64,000 nt of DNA, from NCBI RefSeq assembly GCF_003253705.1, contig NZ_QKYU01000002.1, positions 182,475 to 246,474 on the forward strand. Direction: 5' to 3'. A model generated the notes under the pieces. That model saw nothing but the letters and a program-made list of their open reading frames with translations. It had not been told where the DNA came from and made no database searches. Source of the stretch: Humitalea rosea (GTDB lineage: Bacteria > Pseudomonadota > Alphaproteobacteria > Acetobacterales > Acetobacteraceae). Position numbers and translations under genes: made by a program. Each line of letters begins with the position of its first letter. Position 1 is the stretch's first letter. Below are positions 54,787 to 64,000 of this stretch, in pieces.

Positions 54787-55619
54787 CCCGCGCGCTTCGC
54801 CATCGCGCCATAGACATGCGGCATCTGCCCGATGTCATGCAGCGTCAGCGCATCCACCGTCCGCAGATGGCTTTCGAAGCTGCCATCCGGATGCAGCAGA
54901 TGCTCGACCCAGCCGAGCATCTTGGTCCCGATCGGTTCCTGCCAGTCATCGCCCACGATGAAAGAGGTGGCGGGCGCCCAGATGTGGCGCGTGCCGGCGG
55001 CCATGTGGTCGCGGAACTGGTGCACATGCCCGCAGGCGACCAGCGCCGGCGGGCGCCCCAGGGCCGCGATCAGCCGCTGGCGGGGATCATGCGGCACGTA
55101 CCAGTAACCGGGCTCATCCTCGGCGGCATGGCTGTGGAACAGCGGCTTGTGCAGGAAGACGGCGACTTCCAGCGTGCAGCCCGCCGCGGCCTCGGCCACC
55201 GCATCGAATTGTTCGTGGGCGGCGGGGAAATCCGCACCCATGGTCAGCGCGTCCAGTCCGAGGATGCGCCAGCCGACGGTATCCACCACCATCCGGTCGC
55301 TGCCGAAGACCGCGCACCAGCGCGCGAGGCGCTCGGCATTCGCGGGCTGGCGCACGCCGGGGGCGGGGGTGTCGCCGATATCGTGGTTGCCCGGCAGGAT
55401 GCGCCAGTCCAGCCCCGCGAAGGCCGCATCATGTTCGGCGCGGGCGAAGGCCAGATCCGAATCCTTGTCGGCGCCATCGAGGGAGATGTCGCCGGTATGC
55501 AGCACCAGATCGGGCTGGCTCTCGCGCACCGCCGCCGCGAGGCGATGAAAATTCGCGGTGAAGCCGGGGTGGTCGGGGGAAAGATGGGTGTCGGAAATCT
55601 GGGCGATGCGGAAGGTCAT
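54783..55619 (-). CDS. Class III metallophosphodiesterase (CpdA/GpdQ-like)
   Basis: A 278-residue calcineurin-fold phosphoesterase. The dimetal motifs are complete: D-T-H near residue 10, G-D-I-S, G-N-H-D, the late F-L-H-K-P-L-F and G-H-V-H. This group includes cAMP phosphodiesterase CpdA and glycerophosphodiesterase GpdQ. Its place at the end of a Ugp-type operon suggests hydrolysis of imported glycerophosphodiesters. Start: the ATG at 55619 fits the family N-terminus (I-A-Q-I-S-D-T-H) and has GGA upstream; an ATG at 55631 is possible. Confidence 0.82.
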   Translation of the reverse strand: MTFRIAQISDTHLSPDHPGFTANFHRLAAAVRESQPDLVLHTGDISLDGADKDSDLAFARAEHDAAFAGLDWRILPGNHDIGDTPAPGVRQPANAERLARWCAVFGSDRMVVDTVGWRILGLDALTMGADFPAAHEQFDAVAEAAAGCTLEVAVFLHKPLFHSHAAEDEPGYWYVPHDPRQRLIAALGRPPALVACGHVHQFRDHMAAGTRHIWAPATSFIVGDDWQEPIGTKMLGWVEHLLHPDGSFESHLRTVDALTLHDIGQMPHVYGAMAKRAG

Positions 55620-55643
55620 TATGAAATCCATGGGTCGGTAGGC

Positions 55644-55668
55644 GGCTCCGGGCGCAGGGCCCGGAGCC
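55644..55668 (-). terminator. Strong stem-loop between ugpB-like and phosphodiesterase genes
   Basis: A perfect 10-bp stem GGCTCCGGGC/GCCCGGAGCC with a 5-base loop occupies the 60-bp gap after the receptor gene. No T-run follows on the minus strand, so it may attenuate rather than end transcription, or protect the upstream mRNA. Confidence 0.5.
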
Positions 55669-55679
55669 TGTTGGCGTCA

Positions 55680-56963
55680 TCAGGCGCGGGGCAGCAACCG
55701 GCGGACCTGGTCGGCCATATCGGCCAGCACCACCTCGGGCGTCGCCTGCTGTTCCGCGATGCGGGCGAGATTGTCCACCATCACCTGGGTCACGCGCACC
55801 GAATTCGAACCCGGGAAGGAATACCAGGGCTTCATGATGCCGACCTGACGCGTCGCCGCCTGGAACAGCGGGTTGGCGGCGTAGAAATCACCGAGGTACT
55901 TGGGGTCGTCGATCGCGATCTGGTTGGTCGGCACATAGCCCGTGTTGCGCACCATCAGGCTGGTGCCCACAGGGCTGGTCGCGAACTTCACGAAACGCCA
56001 GGCGGCGCGGGCGCGGGCGTCGTCACGCGCGGCGATCATCGCGCCGGCGCCACCGGTCGGCAGCCGCCCGCGCGCCGGGTCGATCACCGGCATGATGGTG
56101 GTGCGCAGCTCGAAGGTCTGGCCGACGCTTTCGAGGATGCCGCGCACCTGGGCCGTGGTGCGGAACATCATGCCAAGGCGGCCGGCGGCAAAGGCCTGCA
56201 GATCGGCGACGCCGGCGAAGTTGGGCATGCCGCCCTCCTTTACCATGCGGTCGAGCAGACGCACGGAGGCGAGGCCCTCGGGGCCGTTGAAGGCGACGTC
56301 CTTCTCATCCGGGGTCAGCATGTCGCCGCCATGGCCGAACAGCAGCGCGCTGAACATCCAGTCATCGCCGGGCCAGCGGAAGAACATGCCCTCGATGCCG
56401 CCGCCGAGGGCGCGGATGCGCCTGGAGGCGTCGATCACCCCGTCCCAGCTGGTCGGGAAGGCGTCGGGGTTCAGCCCGGCGCGGCGGAACAGATCGACGT
56501 TGTAATAGGAGATCGGGTTGGACATCGCGAAGGGCAGACCGGCCTGCTTGCCGCCCTGGAAACCGATGGCGAGGATCGGCGCGGAATAGCCGAGCTCCGC
56601 GGCATTGCCCTCATCGGCGAGGTAGGGGCGCAGGTCGCGGGTGATGCCGCGCTCGGCAAAGAGCCGCATGCGGTTCAAGCCCTGGAAGGTGACATCCGGG
56701 AGCTGGCCGGTGGCCGCGCCGCGCAGCAAAAGCTGGGCGCCATCCTCATAGGTCGGCGTTGCATTGACGTAGCTGACGCGGACTTCGGACTGGCTGGCGT
56801 GGAAGGCCTCCAGGATCGCGTCCTGCGCGGATTTGAAGATGGCGGGCATCGAATAATGCGCGGTGATGTTGGTCACCGTCTGCGCGTGCCCGATGGCGGG
56901 CATGGCCAGCAGGCCGGACCCCAGCATCAGCGCGCGGCGGGAGGGGGCGAAGGTTTCTGTCAT
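55680..56963 (-). CDS. ABC transporter substrate-binding protein, UgpB-like
   Basis: A 427-residue extracellular solute-binding protein of the UgpB/maltose-binding fold. The N-terminus S-R-R-A-L-M-L-G-S-G-L suggests a Tat-type signal ending at G-H-A. The mature protein has the group 1 pattern (L-P-D-V-T-F-Q, F-N-G-P-E-G, T-G-G-A-G-A-M-I). GGAGA lies 8 bases before the ATG. It belongs with the UgpE, UgpA and UgpC genes upstream on the same strand. The ligand may be glycerol-3-phosphate or a glycerophosphodiester, by context. Confidence 0.85.
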   Translation of the reverse strand: MTETFAPSRRALMLGSGLLAMPAIGHAQTVTNITAHYSMPAIFKSAQDAILEAFHASQSEVRVSYVNATPTYEDGAQLLLRGAATGQLPDVTFQGLNRMRLFAERGITRDLRPYLADEGNAAELGYSAPILAIGFQGGKQAGLPFAMSNPISYYNVDLFRRAGLNPDAFPTSWDGVIDASRRIRALGGGIEGMFFRWPGDDWMFSALLFGHGGDMLTPDEKDVAFNGPEGLASVRLLDRMVKEGGMPNFAGVADLQAFAAGRLGMMFRTTAQVRGILESVGQTFELRTTIMPVIDPARGRLPTGGAGAMIAARDDARARAAWRFVKFATSPVGTSLMVRNTGYVPTNQIAIDDPKYLGDFYAANPLFQAATRQVGIMKPWYSFPGSNSVRVTQVMVDNLARIAEQQATPEVVLADMADQVRRLLPRA

Positions 56964-56994
56964 AATCTGTCTCCAATGTTGGGGCAGGGGGGCG

Positions 56995-57810
56995 TCACCC
57001 TTTCATGCCGCTCATCGTCATGCCTTCGATGAAGCGGCGTTGGGCGAGGAGAAAGGCCGCGACCAGCGGCGCGGTCACCAGAACGGCGGCGGCCATCAGC
57101 GCGCCATAGTCGTCACCCGCTTCCTCGGCGCGGAACCACAGGACGCCGAGGGCGGGGGTGTAGAGCGCGCCTTCGTTGATCACGATCAGCGGCCAGAACA
57201 GATCCGACCAATGCGCGACGACGGAGAAGATCGCGAAGGCCGTCGCCGCCGGCCAGGCATTGGGCAGCGCGACGCGCAGCATGACCGAGGCCTCGTTCAT
57301 GCCATCCACGCGGCCGGCCTGGAGCAATTCATCGGGCATGGCGCGGAAGAACTGGCGGAACAGGAAAATACCGAAGACCGAGATGGTGAAAGGCGCGATC
57401 AGCGCGGTGTAGGTGTTCAGCAGCCCTGCATTGGCTGCCGCGATGTAAAGCGGGATCGCCGGCACATGCGCCGGCACCAGCAGCCCGAGCAGGATCATCG
57501 CGAACATCACGCCGCGTCCGCGAAACCGCAGCTTGGCCAGCGCATAGCCGGCCGGAATGGCGAAGGCGAGCTGGAAGGCGAGGATGCTGCCGCAGACAAA
57601 CACGCCGTTCAGCAGATAGCGCCCGATCGGGATCTCGCGCAGCACGCGGCCGTAGTTTTGTACGGCCGCGAAATCCTTTGGGATCAGTGAGAGTGTGGCC
57701 TGGAACACCTCCGACCGCGGTTTCAGGCTGACCGAGATCATCCAGACATAGGGCAGCAGCACCAGAACGGCGAGCAGAGACAGCAACACGAGGCGCGGCG
57801 CGGCCCTCAT
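56995..57810 (-). CDS. ugpE: ABC transporter permease, UgpE type
   Basis: A 271-residue inner-membrane permease with six predicted spans. The ATPase-coupling E-A-A-type motif reads Q-A-G-R-V-D-G-M-N-E (about residues 170-180) followed by L-P-N-A-W-P. The ATG at 57810 overlaps ugpA by four bases. It forms the channel with UgpA. Confidence 0.86.
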   Translation of the reverse strand: MRAAPRLVLLSLLAVLVLLPYVWMISVSLKPRSEVFQATLSLIPKDFAAVQNYGRVLREIPIGRYLLNGVFVCGSILAFQLAFAIPAGYALAKLRFRGRGVMFAMILLGLLVPAHVPAIPLYIAAANAGLLNTYTALIAPFTISVFGIFLFRQFFRAMPDELLQAGRVDGMNEASVMLRVALPNAWPAATAFAIFSVVAHWSDLFWPLIVINEGALYTPALGVLWFRAEEAGDDYGALMAAAVLVTAPLVAAFLLAQRRFIEGMTMSGMKG

Positions 57811-58686
57811 GAATAATGCGTCCGCTTTTCGATCAGCCGTGTCTGCACCAGCATGATCGCCAGCACGACCACCAGGAAGACCACCGTCAGCGCCGCGGCA
57901 TAGCCCATGCGGAGGTAGGAAAACCCCTCCTGGTAGATGGTCCAGACGATCATCTCCGAGGCCTTGTTCGGCCCGCCCTGGGTCAGGGTCGCGATGGAAT
58001 CGAAGGTGCGGATGGCGCGGATCGTGGTGATGGTGGTGACCAGCAGCATGGTCGGCCCCAGCAAGGGCCAGGTGACGAGGCGAAACCGCGCCCAGGGGCC
58101 GGCGGCGCCATCGACCTCGGCCGCCGCATACAACTCGCGCGGGATCGCGGTCAGCCCGGCGAGGACCAGCACCATGTTGAAGCCGGCATTCTCCCAGACC
58201 CCGATCAGCCCGAGCGAGACCAGCACCCAGTCGGAGGAGCCGAGCCAGTTCGGCCCGGCGATGCCGAACAGCGCGAGCCAGGCATTCACCGGGCCGATGG
58301 TGGGATGCAGCAGATATTGCCAGGCCGTCGCCATCGCCACCATCAGCGACACCACCGGCAGGAAGAACACCGCGCGGAAGAACACTTTTCCCCGTGAGCC
58401 TGCCTCGATCAGCAGCGCGAGGCCCAGGCCCGCCAGGATCGAGGCCGGCGTGACCAGCGCGACATAGAGCGCGGTGTTCCGCACCGAGGTCCGCATGCCG
58501 TGATCGGTCAGCAGTTCGGAAAAATTGTCGAGCCCGACCCAATGGAAGCCGGGCATCCCCAGCTCGAAATCGGTGAAGGCCAGCACCACCACGGCCAGGG
58601 TCGGGATCAGCAGCATCGCCAGATAGGCGAGGATCGCGGGGCCGGTCAGCAGCCAGCCGGCCAGCGCCTCGCCGAATCCCGCCCGC

Positions 58687-58694
<8 letters not shown>
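57807..58694 (-). CDS. ugpA: ABC transporter permease, UgpA type
   Basis: A 295-residue permease. The coupling motif is Y-A-A-A-E-V-D-G-A-A-G (about 200-210) and the first span begins at L-A-G-W-L-L-T-G-P-A-I-L. The start is uncertain: TTG at 58694 overlaps the ugpC stop by 8 bp and has GGA 9 bases upstream, while an in-frame ATG at 58733 lies deeper inside ugpC without a ribosome site. I prefer TTG. Confidence 0.84.
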
Positions 58695-59802
<1,108 letters not shown>

Positions 59803-59891
59803 GCCAACCCCCGTCCGATCACGGGGCGCGGCTTAGCGGTGCTGTGTGACAGCCGCGCGGGGGCGCGGTGACAGCTCGATGACGAGCGGGT

Positions 59892-60782
59892 TCATGCCTG
59901 TTTGCGCTCGATCAGGCCGCCGCGGATCTTGCGGCCGCGGCGGATGCGGTCCTCGATGAACTCGGCCTCGCCATAGCGCACGGCGCGGGCCATGGCCTGG
60001 CTGTCCTCGGTGAAGCGCGCCAGCATTTCCAGCAGCGCCTCACGGTTGTTGAGGAAGATGTCGCGCCACATGTCCACGTCGCTCGACGCGATACGGGTGA
60101 AGTCCCGGAAGCCGGAGGCGGCGAATTTCAGCACCGCCTCCCGCGTTTCCTGCGCCAGGTCATCGGCGGTGCCGCAGATGGTGAAGGCGATCAGATGCGG
60201 CAGATGCGAGACGATGGCCACGACCTTGTCATGGGTGATGGGGTCCATGGTCTCGATCATGCTGCCCGCGCGTTCCCACAGCGTCCGCACCTTGGCGATG
60301 GCGGCGGGGTCGGTGCCCTCCGGCGGCGTCATGATGCAGTAGCGGCCCTGGAACAGGGTCGAGAAGCCGGCATCGGGGCCGGAATGCTCCGTGCCCGCCA
60401 TCGGATGCGCCGGCACCAGATGCACGCCGGCGGGCAGCAGCGGCCGCAGGTCGCGTATGACCGAGCCCTTGGTCGAGCCAACATCCGTCAGGATGCAGCC
60501 GGGTTCGAGATGCGGCGCGATCTGCGCCATCACCCCGGCATAGGCGCCGACCGGCACGCAGAGGATGACGCAATCGGCCCCCTTCACCGCCTCGGCGGGG
60601 TCGCTTTCGACGACATCGGCGATGCCGAGGTCCCGCACGCGATCAAGGGTCGCCCCGGTCCTGGCGCAGGCCACGACCACCTTGGCGATATCGCCCCGTT
60701 CCTGCGCGACGCGCGCGATGGAGGAGCCGATGAGCCCGATGCCGATCAGGCACAGGCGCTGGAAAAGCGGTTCAGCCGTCAT
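59892..60782 (-). CDS. Prephenate/arogenate dehydrogenase (TyrA family)
   Basis: A 296-residue NAD(P)-dependent enzyme of tyrosine synthesis that oxidatively decarboxylates prephenate or arogenate. The cofactor motif [11 protein letters not shown] is near residues 13-23. The active-site [10 protein letters not shown] and S-H-L-P-H segments are present. There is no ACT domain, as in cyclohexadienyl dehydrogenases. It overlaps hisC by 11 bp on the same strand, giving the order chorismate mutase, hisC, tyrA. Confidence 0.9.
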   Translation of the reverse strand: MTAEPLFQRLCLIGIGLIGSSIARVAQERGDIAKVVVACARTGATLDRVRDLGIADVVESDPAEAVKGADCVILCVPVGAYAGVMAQIAPHLEPGCILTDVGSTKGSVIRDLRPLLPAGVHLVPAHPMAGTEHSGPDAGFSTLFQGRYCIMTPPEGTDPAAIAKVRTLWERAGSMIETMDPITHDKVVAIVSHLPHLIAFTICGTADDLAQETREAVLKFAASGFRDFTRIASSDVDMWRDIFLNNREALLEMLARFTEDSQAMARAVRYGEAEFIEDRIRRGRKIRGGLIERKQA

Positions 60783-61857
60783 GGGCGAAGGCGGTCAGCG
60801 CCTCGATGACCACGGTGTTCTCATCCGTGAGGCCGATGGTGATGCGCAGGCACTCCGCCAGCCCGTAGCCGCCCATCATCCGCACGATGGCGCCACGGGC
60901 CTTCAGCGCCGCATCGGCGGCCTTGGCCCGCGCCGCGTCGCCGAAGCCGACCAGCAGGAAATTGCCCTCGCTGGGGTGCACGGTGAAGCCGGCGGCGGTC
61001 AGCGCCGCGGCCACGCGGGCGCGTTCGGCGACATTGTGGGCGACGGATTTCTCGATCCAGCCCTCCTCGGCCAGGGCGCCGATCCCGGCGGCCTGGGCGG
61101 TGGCATTCACGTTGAACGGGCTGCGGACGCGGTTCAGCACATCGACCACACCGGCCGGCCCATAGGCCCACCCAAGCCGCACGCCGCCGAGCCCAAAGAC
61201 CTTGCTGAAGGTGCGGCACATCACCGTGTTGCTGCCCGCATCCACCAGCGTCTGGCCCGCATCGTAATCGGGGCGGGTGACGTATTCGGCATAGGCCGCG
61301 TCCAGCACCAGCAGCACATCCTCGCGCAGGCCGGCGCGCAGGCGAACAACCTCGGACTGGGGCAGGATGCTGCCGGTCGGGTTGTTCGGATTGGCCAGGA
61401 ACATCAGCCGCGTGCGCGGCCCCACGGCGGCCAGCATGCCATCCACATCGGTGGTCAGGTTGCGCTCGGGCACCTTGATGACCTGGCAGCCGGCCCAGCG
61501 GCCGGTGATCTCGTACATCATGAAGCCATGGGCGCTCATGATCAGCTCGGTGCCCTCGCCGCCATAGGCGAGGATCAGCATCGACAGCAGCTCATCCGAG
61601 CCATTGCCGCAGACGATCCGGGCCGGGTCCAGGCCGAATTTCCGGCCGATCGCCGCGCGCAGCGCCGTGGCGTTGCCATCGGGGTAGCGGTTCGCGTCCA
61701 GCGCCGCGGCGGTCATCGCCTCGATCGCCTTGGGCGGCGGGCCGAAGGGCCCCTCGTTGGAGGAGAGCTTGAGGATGCGGTTCACGCCCGCAAGCTTGCT
61801 CTCGCCACCGATATAGGGCTCGACCGAGAGGATCGAGGGGCGCGGTTGCAGGCTCAT
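60772..61857 (-). CDS. hisC: Histidinol-phosphate aminotransferase HisC (may also act on aromatic keto acids)
   Basis: A 361-residue class I/II PLP aminotransferase. K219 ([15 protein letters not shown]) binds PLP, and N-P-N-N-P-T-G and the final arginine of the family are present. Lying between chorismate mutase and tyrA, it probably also transaminates prephenate or phenylpyruvate-type acids, as HisC-like enzymes do in many alphaproteobacteria; this is inference. It overlaps the chorismate mutase gene by ATGA. Confidence 0.9.
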   Translation of the reverse strand: MSLQPRPSILSVEPYIGGESKLAGVNRILKLSSNEGPFGPPPKAIEAMTAAALDANRYPDGNATALRAAIGRKFGLDPARIVCGNGSDELLSMLILAYGGEGTELIMSAHGFMMYEITGRWAGCQVIKVPERNLTTDVDGMLAAVGPRTRLMFLANPNNPTGSILPQSEVVRLRAGLREDVLLVLDAAYAEYVTRPDYDAGQTLVDAGSNTVMCRTFSKVFGLGGVRLGWAYGPAGVVDVLNRVRSPFNVNATAQAAGIGALAEEGWIEKSVAHNVAERARVAAALTAAGFTVHPSEGNFLLVGFGDAARAKAADAALKARGAIVRMMGGYGLAECLRITIGLTDENTVVIEALTAFAHDG

Positions 61858-62651
61858 GACGCATCTCCGGGCACAGGCAGGGCATAGGCGCCGAGCGGAC
61901 GCAGCCCGTGGAAGGGCAGCGCCGCCAGGCGTGGGTCGGCGGGGTCCAGGAACCCCTGCACCTCCACCAGCGCCGCATAGGGCGCGGTGATCAGCCGGCG
62001 CGGGGCGAAGCCCGCGGCGGTGAGCATCGAGGTCAAGGCGGCGCGGGACTGGCCCTCGGGCGGCTCGAAGCGGAACAGCGAGACGTCATCGCCGGAGGGC
62101 TCGGCCGGGCCGGGGCCGACGACCAGCGCCGCGGGGCCGGATTGGTCGAGCACCGGCAGCCGGGCCAGGATCTGCAGGCGCGGGGCCTCCAGCATCGGCC
62201 ACCAGGGCTGGGTCTCGGCGTCCTCGGGCAGCGGCAGGACCGCGACGGCGGCCTCCGACAGCGCCGCGAAGGTCGCGGGCGCCGAGCCATGGATGCGCAG
62301 CGCCGTCTGGCTGCCGAAATGCGCCCGCGCCAGGGCGGCCGTCGGCGCATCCATGGCCGGGGCCAGCACCGCGACGGCGAAGCCGGCCTGCTGCGCGAGG
62401 CTGGTGGCGATGATCTCCCGCCAGATGCCGACCAAGGCGGCGGCGGGCAGGGGCCCCGCATGCCGCGCCAGCAGGCGGCGCAGGATCTGCATCTCCCGAC
62501 CCGGCCGGAAGGGCGGCCCCGACTTGGTGCGGGCGGCGGACATGTCGGCCACAATCTGCGCGCGCCGCATCAGCAGCGCGTGGAGCTGGTCGTCGAGGCG
62601 GTCGATCTCGGCGCGGATCGCGGCGAGGTCCGGGGGGGCGGTTTCCGGCAT
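61854..62651 (-). CDS. Chorismate mutase with long C-terminal extension
   Basis: A 265-residue protein. Residues 8 to about 90 are an AroQ-type chorismate mutase ([15 protein letters not shown], then E-M-Q-I-L-R-R-L), which rearranges chorismate to prephenate. Residues about 100-265 form an alpha/beta domain I cannot assign with certainty; it may be a diverged prephenate-dehydratase/ACT-like regulatory part. The ATG at 62651 fits the family; an in-frame TTG at 62684 is an alternative. It starts the aromatic operon. Confidence 0.85.
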   Translation of the reverse strand: MPETAPPDLAAIRAEIDRLDDQLHALLMRRAQIVADMSAARTKSGPPFRPGREMQILRRLLARHAGPLPAAALVGIWREIIATSLAQQAGFAVAVLAPAMDAPTAALARAHFGSQTALRIHGSAPATFAALSEAAVAVLPLPEDAETQPWWPMLEAPRLQILARLPVLDQSGPAALVVGPGPAEPSGDDVSLFRFEPPEGQSRAALTSMLTAAGFAPRRLITAPYAALVEVQGFLDPADPRLAALPFHGLRPLGAYALPVPGDAS

Positions 62652-62736
62652 GGCCGGCGATCCATAGGGCGCAACCCCCCCCAAGCCAAGGTGGCGGCTT
62701 CCGAAGCTGGCGCCTCTGCATTAATCCCCTGGTCTC
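62652..62736. promoter_or_regulatory. Divergent region between chorismate mutase gene and metX
   Basis: This 85-bp gap must hold both promoters. It contains an 11-bp palindrome GCTTC-C-GAAGC (62697-62707) and overlapping arms AAGCC/GGCTT (62683-62687, 62696-62700). A regulator site is likely. I looked for SAM-II or SAM/SAH riboswitch cores, which often precede metX in this class, and saw none. Confidence 0.35.
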
Positions 62737-63879
62737 ATGGCCACTCCGATCACTCCCTTCCCCCGCGTGAAGCATCAGCGCGAGGTCTTCGCCGATGGGC
62801 TGATGCTCGATTGCGGGGTGCATATCGCGCCGCTGGCGGTGGCCTACCGCACCTATGGCCGGCTCAACGCCGATCGCAGCAACGCCATTCTGGTCTGCCA
62901 TGCGCTGACCGGGGACCAATACCTCGCCGAGACCCAGCCGCTGACGGGCAAGGGCGGCTGGTGGGGCAATCTGATCGGCCCCGGCAAGCGGGTGGATACC
63001 GACCGTTTTTTCGTGATCTGCGTCAACGTCCTGGGCGGCTGCATGGGCAGCACCGGCCCGGCCGAGCCGCGCAATGGCGTCGATGGCGACCCTTGGGGTA
63101 CCGATTTCCCGGCCATCACCATCCGCGACATGGTCCGGGCGCAGAAGCGGCTGGTGGACCACTTCGGCATCGCGCGGCTGCTGGCGGTGGTCGGCGGCTC
63201 GATGGGCGGCATGCAGGTGCTGGAATGGGCGGCGACCTATCCGGAGGCGGTCTTCGCCGCCGCCCCCATCGCCTGCGCCACGCATCATTCGGCGCAGAAC
63301 ATCGCCTTCCACGAGGTCGGCCGCGCCGCCATCCACAACGACCCGGACTGGAAGGGCGGCCGCTACTGGGAGGATGGGCGCGTGCCGGCCCAGGGCCTGG
63401 CCGTGGCCCGCATGATCGCGCACATCACCTATCTGTCCGAGGCCGCGCTGACCCGGAAGTTCGGCCGTCGCCTGCGCGGTGCCCCCTCGCTGACCTTCCT
63501 GGAGGATGTCTTCGAGGTGGAATCCTATTTGCGCCACCAGGGCAGCAGCTTCGTCCGCCGCTTCGATGCCAATTCCTACCTCACCATCACCCGCGCCATG
63601 GACTACTTCGACCTCGCGGCCGAATACGGCGGTGAGCTGCGCGCGGCCTTCCAGGGGACCAACACGCGCTTCCTCGTCGCCTCCTTCAGCAGCGACTGGC
63701 TGTTCCCGACGGCGCAGAGCCGGGACATCGTGCGTGCCCTGAATGCGGCCGCGGCCAATGTCTCCTTCGTGGAAATCGCCTCCGACAAGGGGCATGACGC
63801 CTTCCTGCTGGAGGAGCCGGATTTCTACGCGGCGCTCGGCGGCTTCCTGGTCGGGGCGGCGGAGCGGGTCGGGGTCTAG
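62737..63879 (+). CDS. metX: Homoserine O-acyltransferase MetX
   Basis: A 380-residue alpha/beta hydrolase-fold transferase that acylates homoserine (acetyl- or succinyl-CoA) in methionine synthesis. The nucleophile is S155 in G-G-S-M-G-G-M-Q; the catalytic aspartate lies in S-S-D-W-L-F-P and the histidine in D-K-G-H-D-A-F. Family motifs [12 protein letters not shown] are intact. In alphaproteobacteria metX is normally followed by metW; here an insertion sequence begins right after the TAG. The protein appears full length. Confidence 0.94.
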   Translation: MATPITPFPRVKHQREVFADGLMLDCGVHIAPLAVAYRTYGRLNADRSNAILVCHALTGDQYLAETQPLTGKGGWWGNLIGPGKRVDTDRFFVICVNVLGGCMGSTGPAEPRNGVDGDPWGTDFPAITIRDMVRAQKRLVDHFGIARLLAVVGGSMGGMQVLEWAATYPEAVFAAAPIACATHHSAQNIAFHEVGRAAIHNDPDWKGGRYWEDGRVPAQGLAVARMIAHITYLSEAALTRKFGRRLRGAPSLTFLEDVFEVESYLRHQGSSFVRRFDANSYLTITRAMDYFDLAAEYGGELRAAFQGTNTRFLVASFSSDWLFPTAQSRDIVRALNAAAANVSFVEIASDKGHDAFLLEEPDFYAALGGFLVGAAERVGV

Positions 63880-64000
63880 CAGTCTGTCGGATTCACTTTG
63901 CCTTTCTGATTTGTCAAACTGCGGTTATGGCGACCTTCGTATCCTACAATCGCGACCAGGCATTCCTGTTGCCTCCGGACCTCAAGGCGTGGCTGCCCGA
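63880..64000 (+). mobile_element. Left end of an IS1182-like insertion sequence (continues off the window)
   Basis: The sequence changes in character directly after the metX stop. A 47-bp AT-richer lead-in (starting CAGTCTGTCGGATTCAC) runs to an ATG at 63927, whose frame encodes the start of an IS1182-family transposase. The lead-in would contain the left terminal inverted repeat; its partner and the target duplication lie outside the window. The four bases CTAG at 63876-63879 include the metX stop and could be part of the target site. Confidence 0.75.
63927..64000 (+). CDS. IS1182-family transposase, N-terminal fragment cut by the window edge
   Basis: The first 24 codons read M-A-T-F-V-S-Y-N-R-D-Q-A-F-L-L-P-P-D-L-K, then A-W-L-P. 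The run Y-x-R-D-Q-x-F-L-L-P-P-D-L-x-x-W-L-P is the characteristic beginning of IS1182-group DDE transposases. The catalytic domain lies beyond the right edge, so intactness cannot be judged. Confidence 0.82.
   Translation, partial: MATFVSYNRDQAFLLPPDLKAWLP

Noticed and set aside
62652..62736. SAM riboswitch before metX
   Set aside because: The pseudoknot core sequences of SAM-II or SAM/SAH classes are not present in this 85-bp gap.

Overview
The window is a 64 kb piece of a GC-rich (roughly 70 %) bacterial chromosome with almost no non-coding DNA. Gene content (Bug-type solute receptor, BKACE enzyme, BigR-type sulfur operon, MetX, many 4-bp ATGA/GTGA overlaps, four start codons read as TTG or GTG in good context) fits an aerobic alphaproteobacterium, most likely near the Acetobacteraceae/Roseomonas group. 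The taxon is an inference from gene style, since no rRNA gene is present. No tRNA, rRNA or CRISPR array was seen.

Layout. 1-5.4 kb: the end of an acyl-CoA synthetase gene, then a minus-strand operon (MaoC hydratase, cytosolic DMSO/biotin-sulfoxide-reductase-type molybdoenzyme, SDR, BKACE) divergent from an IclR regulator. 6.2-8.4 kb: a BigR/SqrR-type persulfide-sensing repressor divergent from two YeeE/YedE membrane proteins and a persulfide-dioxygenase-like hydrolase. 8.4-14.7 kb: a FadR-type regulator with a tandem palindrome at its start codon, three different enolase-superfamily enzymes, a 2-hydroxyacid dehydrogenase and a Bug receptor, which look like a sugar-acid or hydroxy-acid catabolic operon. 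14.8-30.9 kb: a MarR regulator and two long divergent operons. The leftward one carries a lone ABC receptor, SDR, Fe(II) oxygenase, a complete Liv-type ABC importer, an alpha/beta hydrolase, and a fumarate-reductase-like flavoprotein with a small 2Fe-2S partner. The rightward one carries a dihydroorotase-like amidohydrolase and a three-subunit xanthine-dehydrogenase-family hydroxylase. Together they read as an import-and-degrade system for an unidentified, probably nitrogen-containing ring compound.

31.0-36.6 kb: a small surface-polysaccharide-like set (HAD phosphatase, nucleotidyltransferase-kinase fusion, second nucleotidyltransferase) facing a 757-residue protein of unknown function and a small membrane protein. 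37.2-54.8 kb: seven tightly packed genes glgE, treS-maltokinase fusion, glgB, glgX, treZ, malQ, treY. They hold both the route from trehalose to alpha-glucan (TreS, Mak, GlgE, GlgB) and the route back (GlgX, TreY, TreZ), without ADP-glucose genes in the window. The operon is preceded by an unusually AT-rich leader.

54.8-59.8 kb: a minus-strand Ugp-type ABC importer ending in a class III phosphodiesterase. 59.9-62.7 kb: tyrA, hisC and a chorismate mutase (aromatic amino-acid synthesis), divergent from metX. The right edge is the left end of an IS1182-like insertion sequence that starts directly after the metX stop codon.
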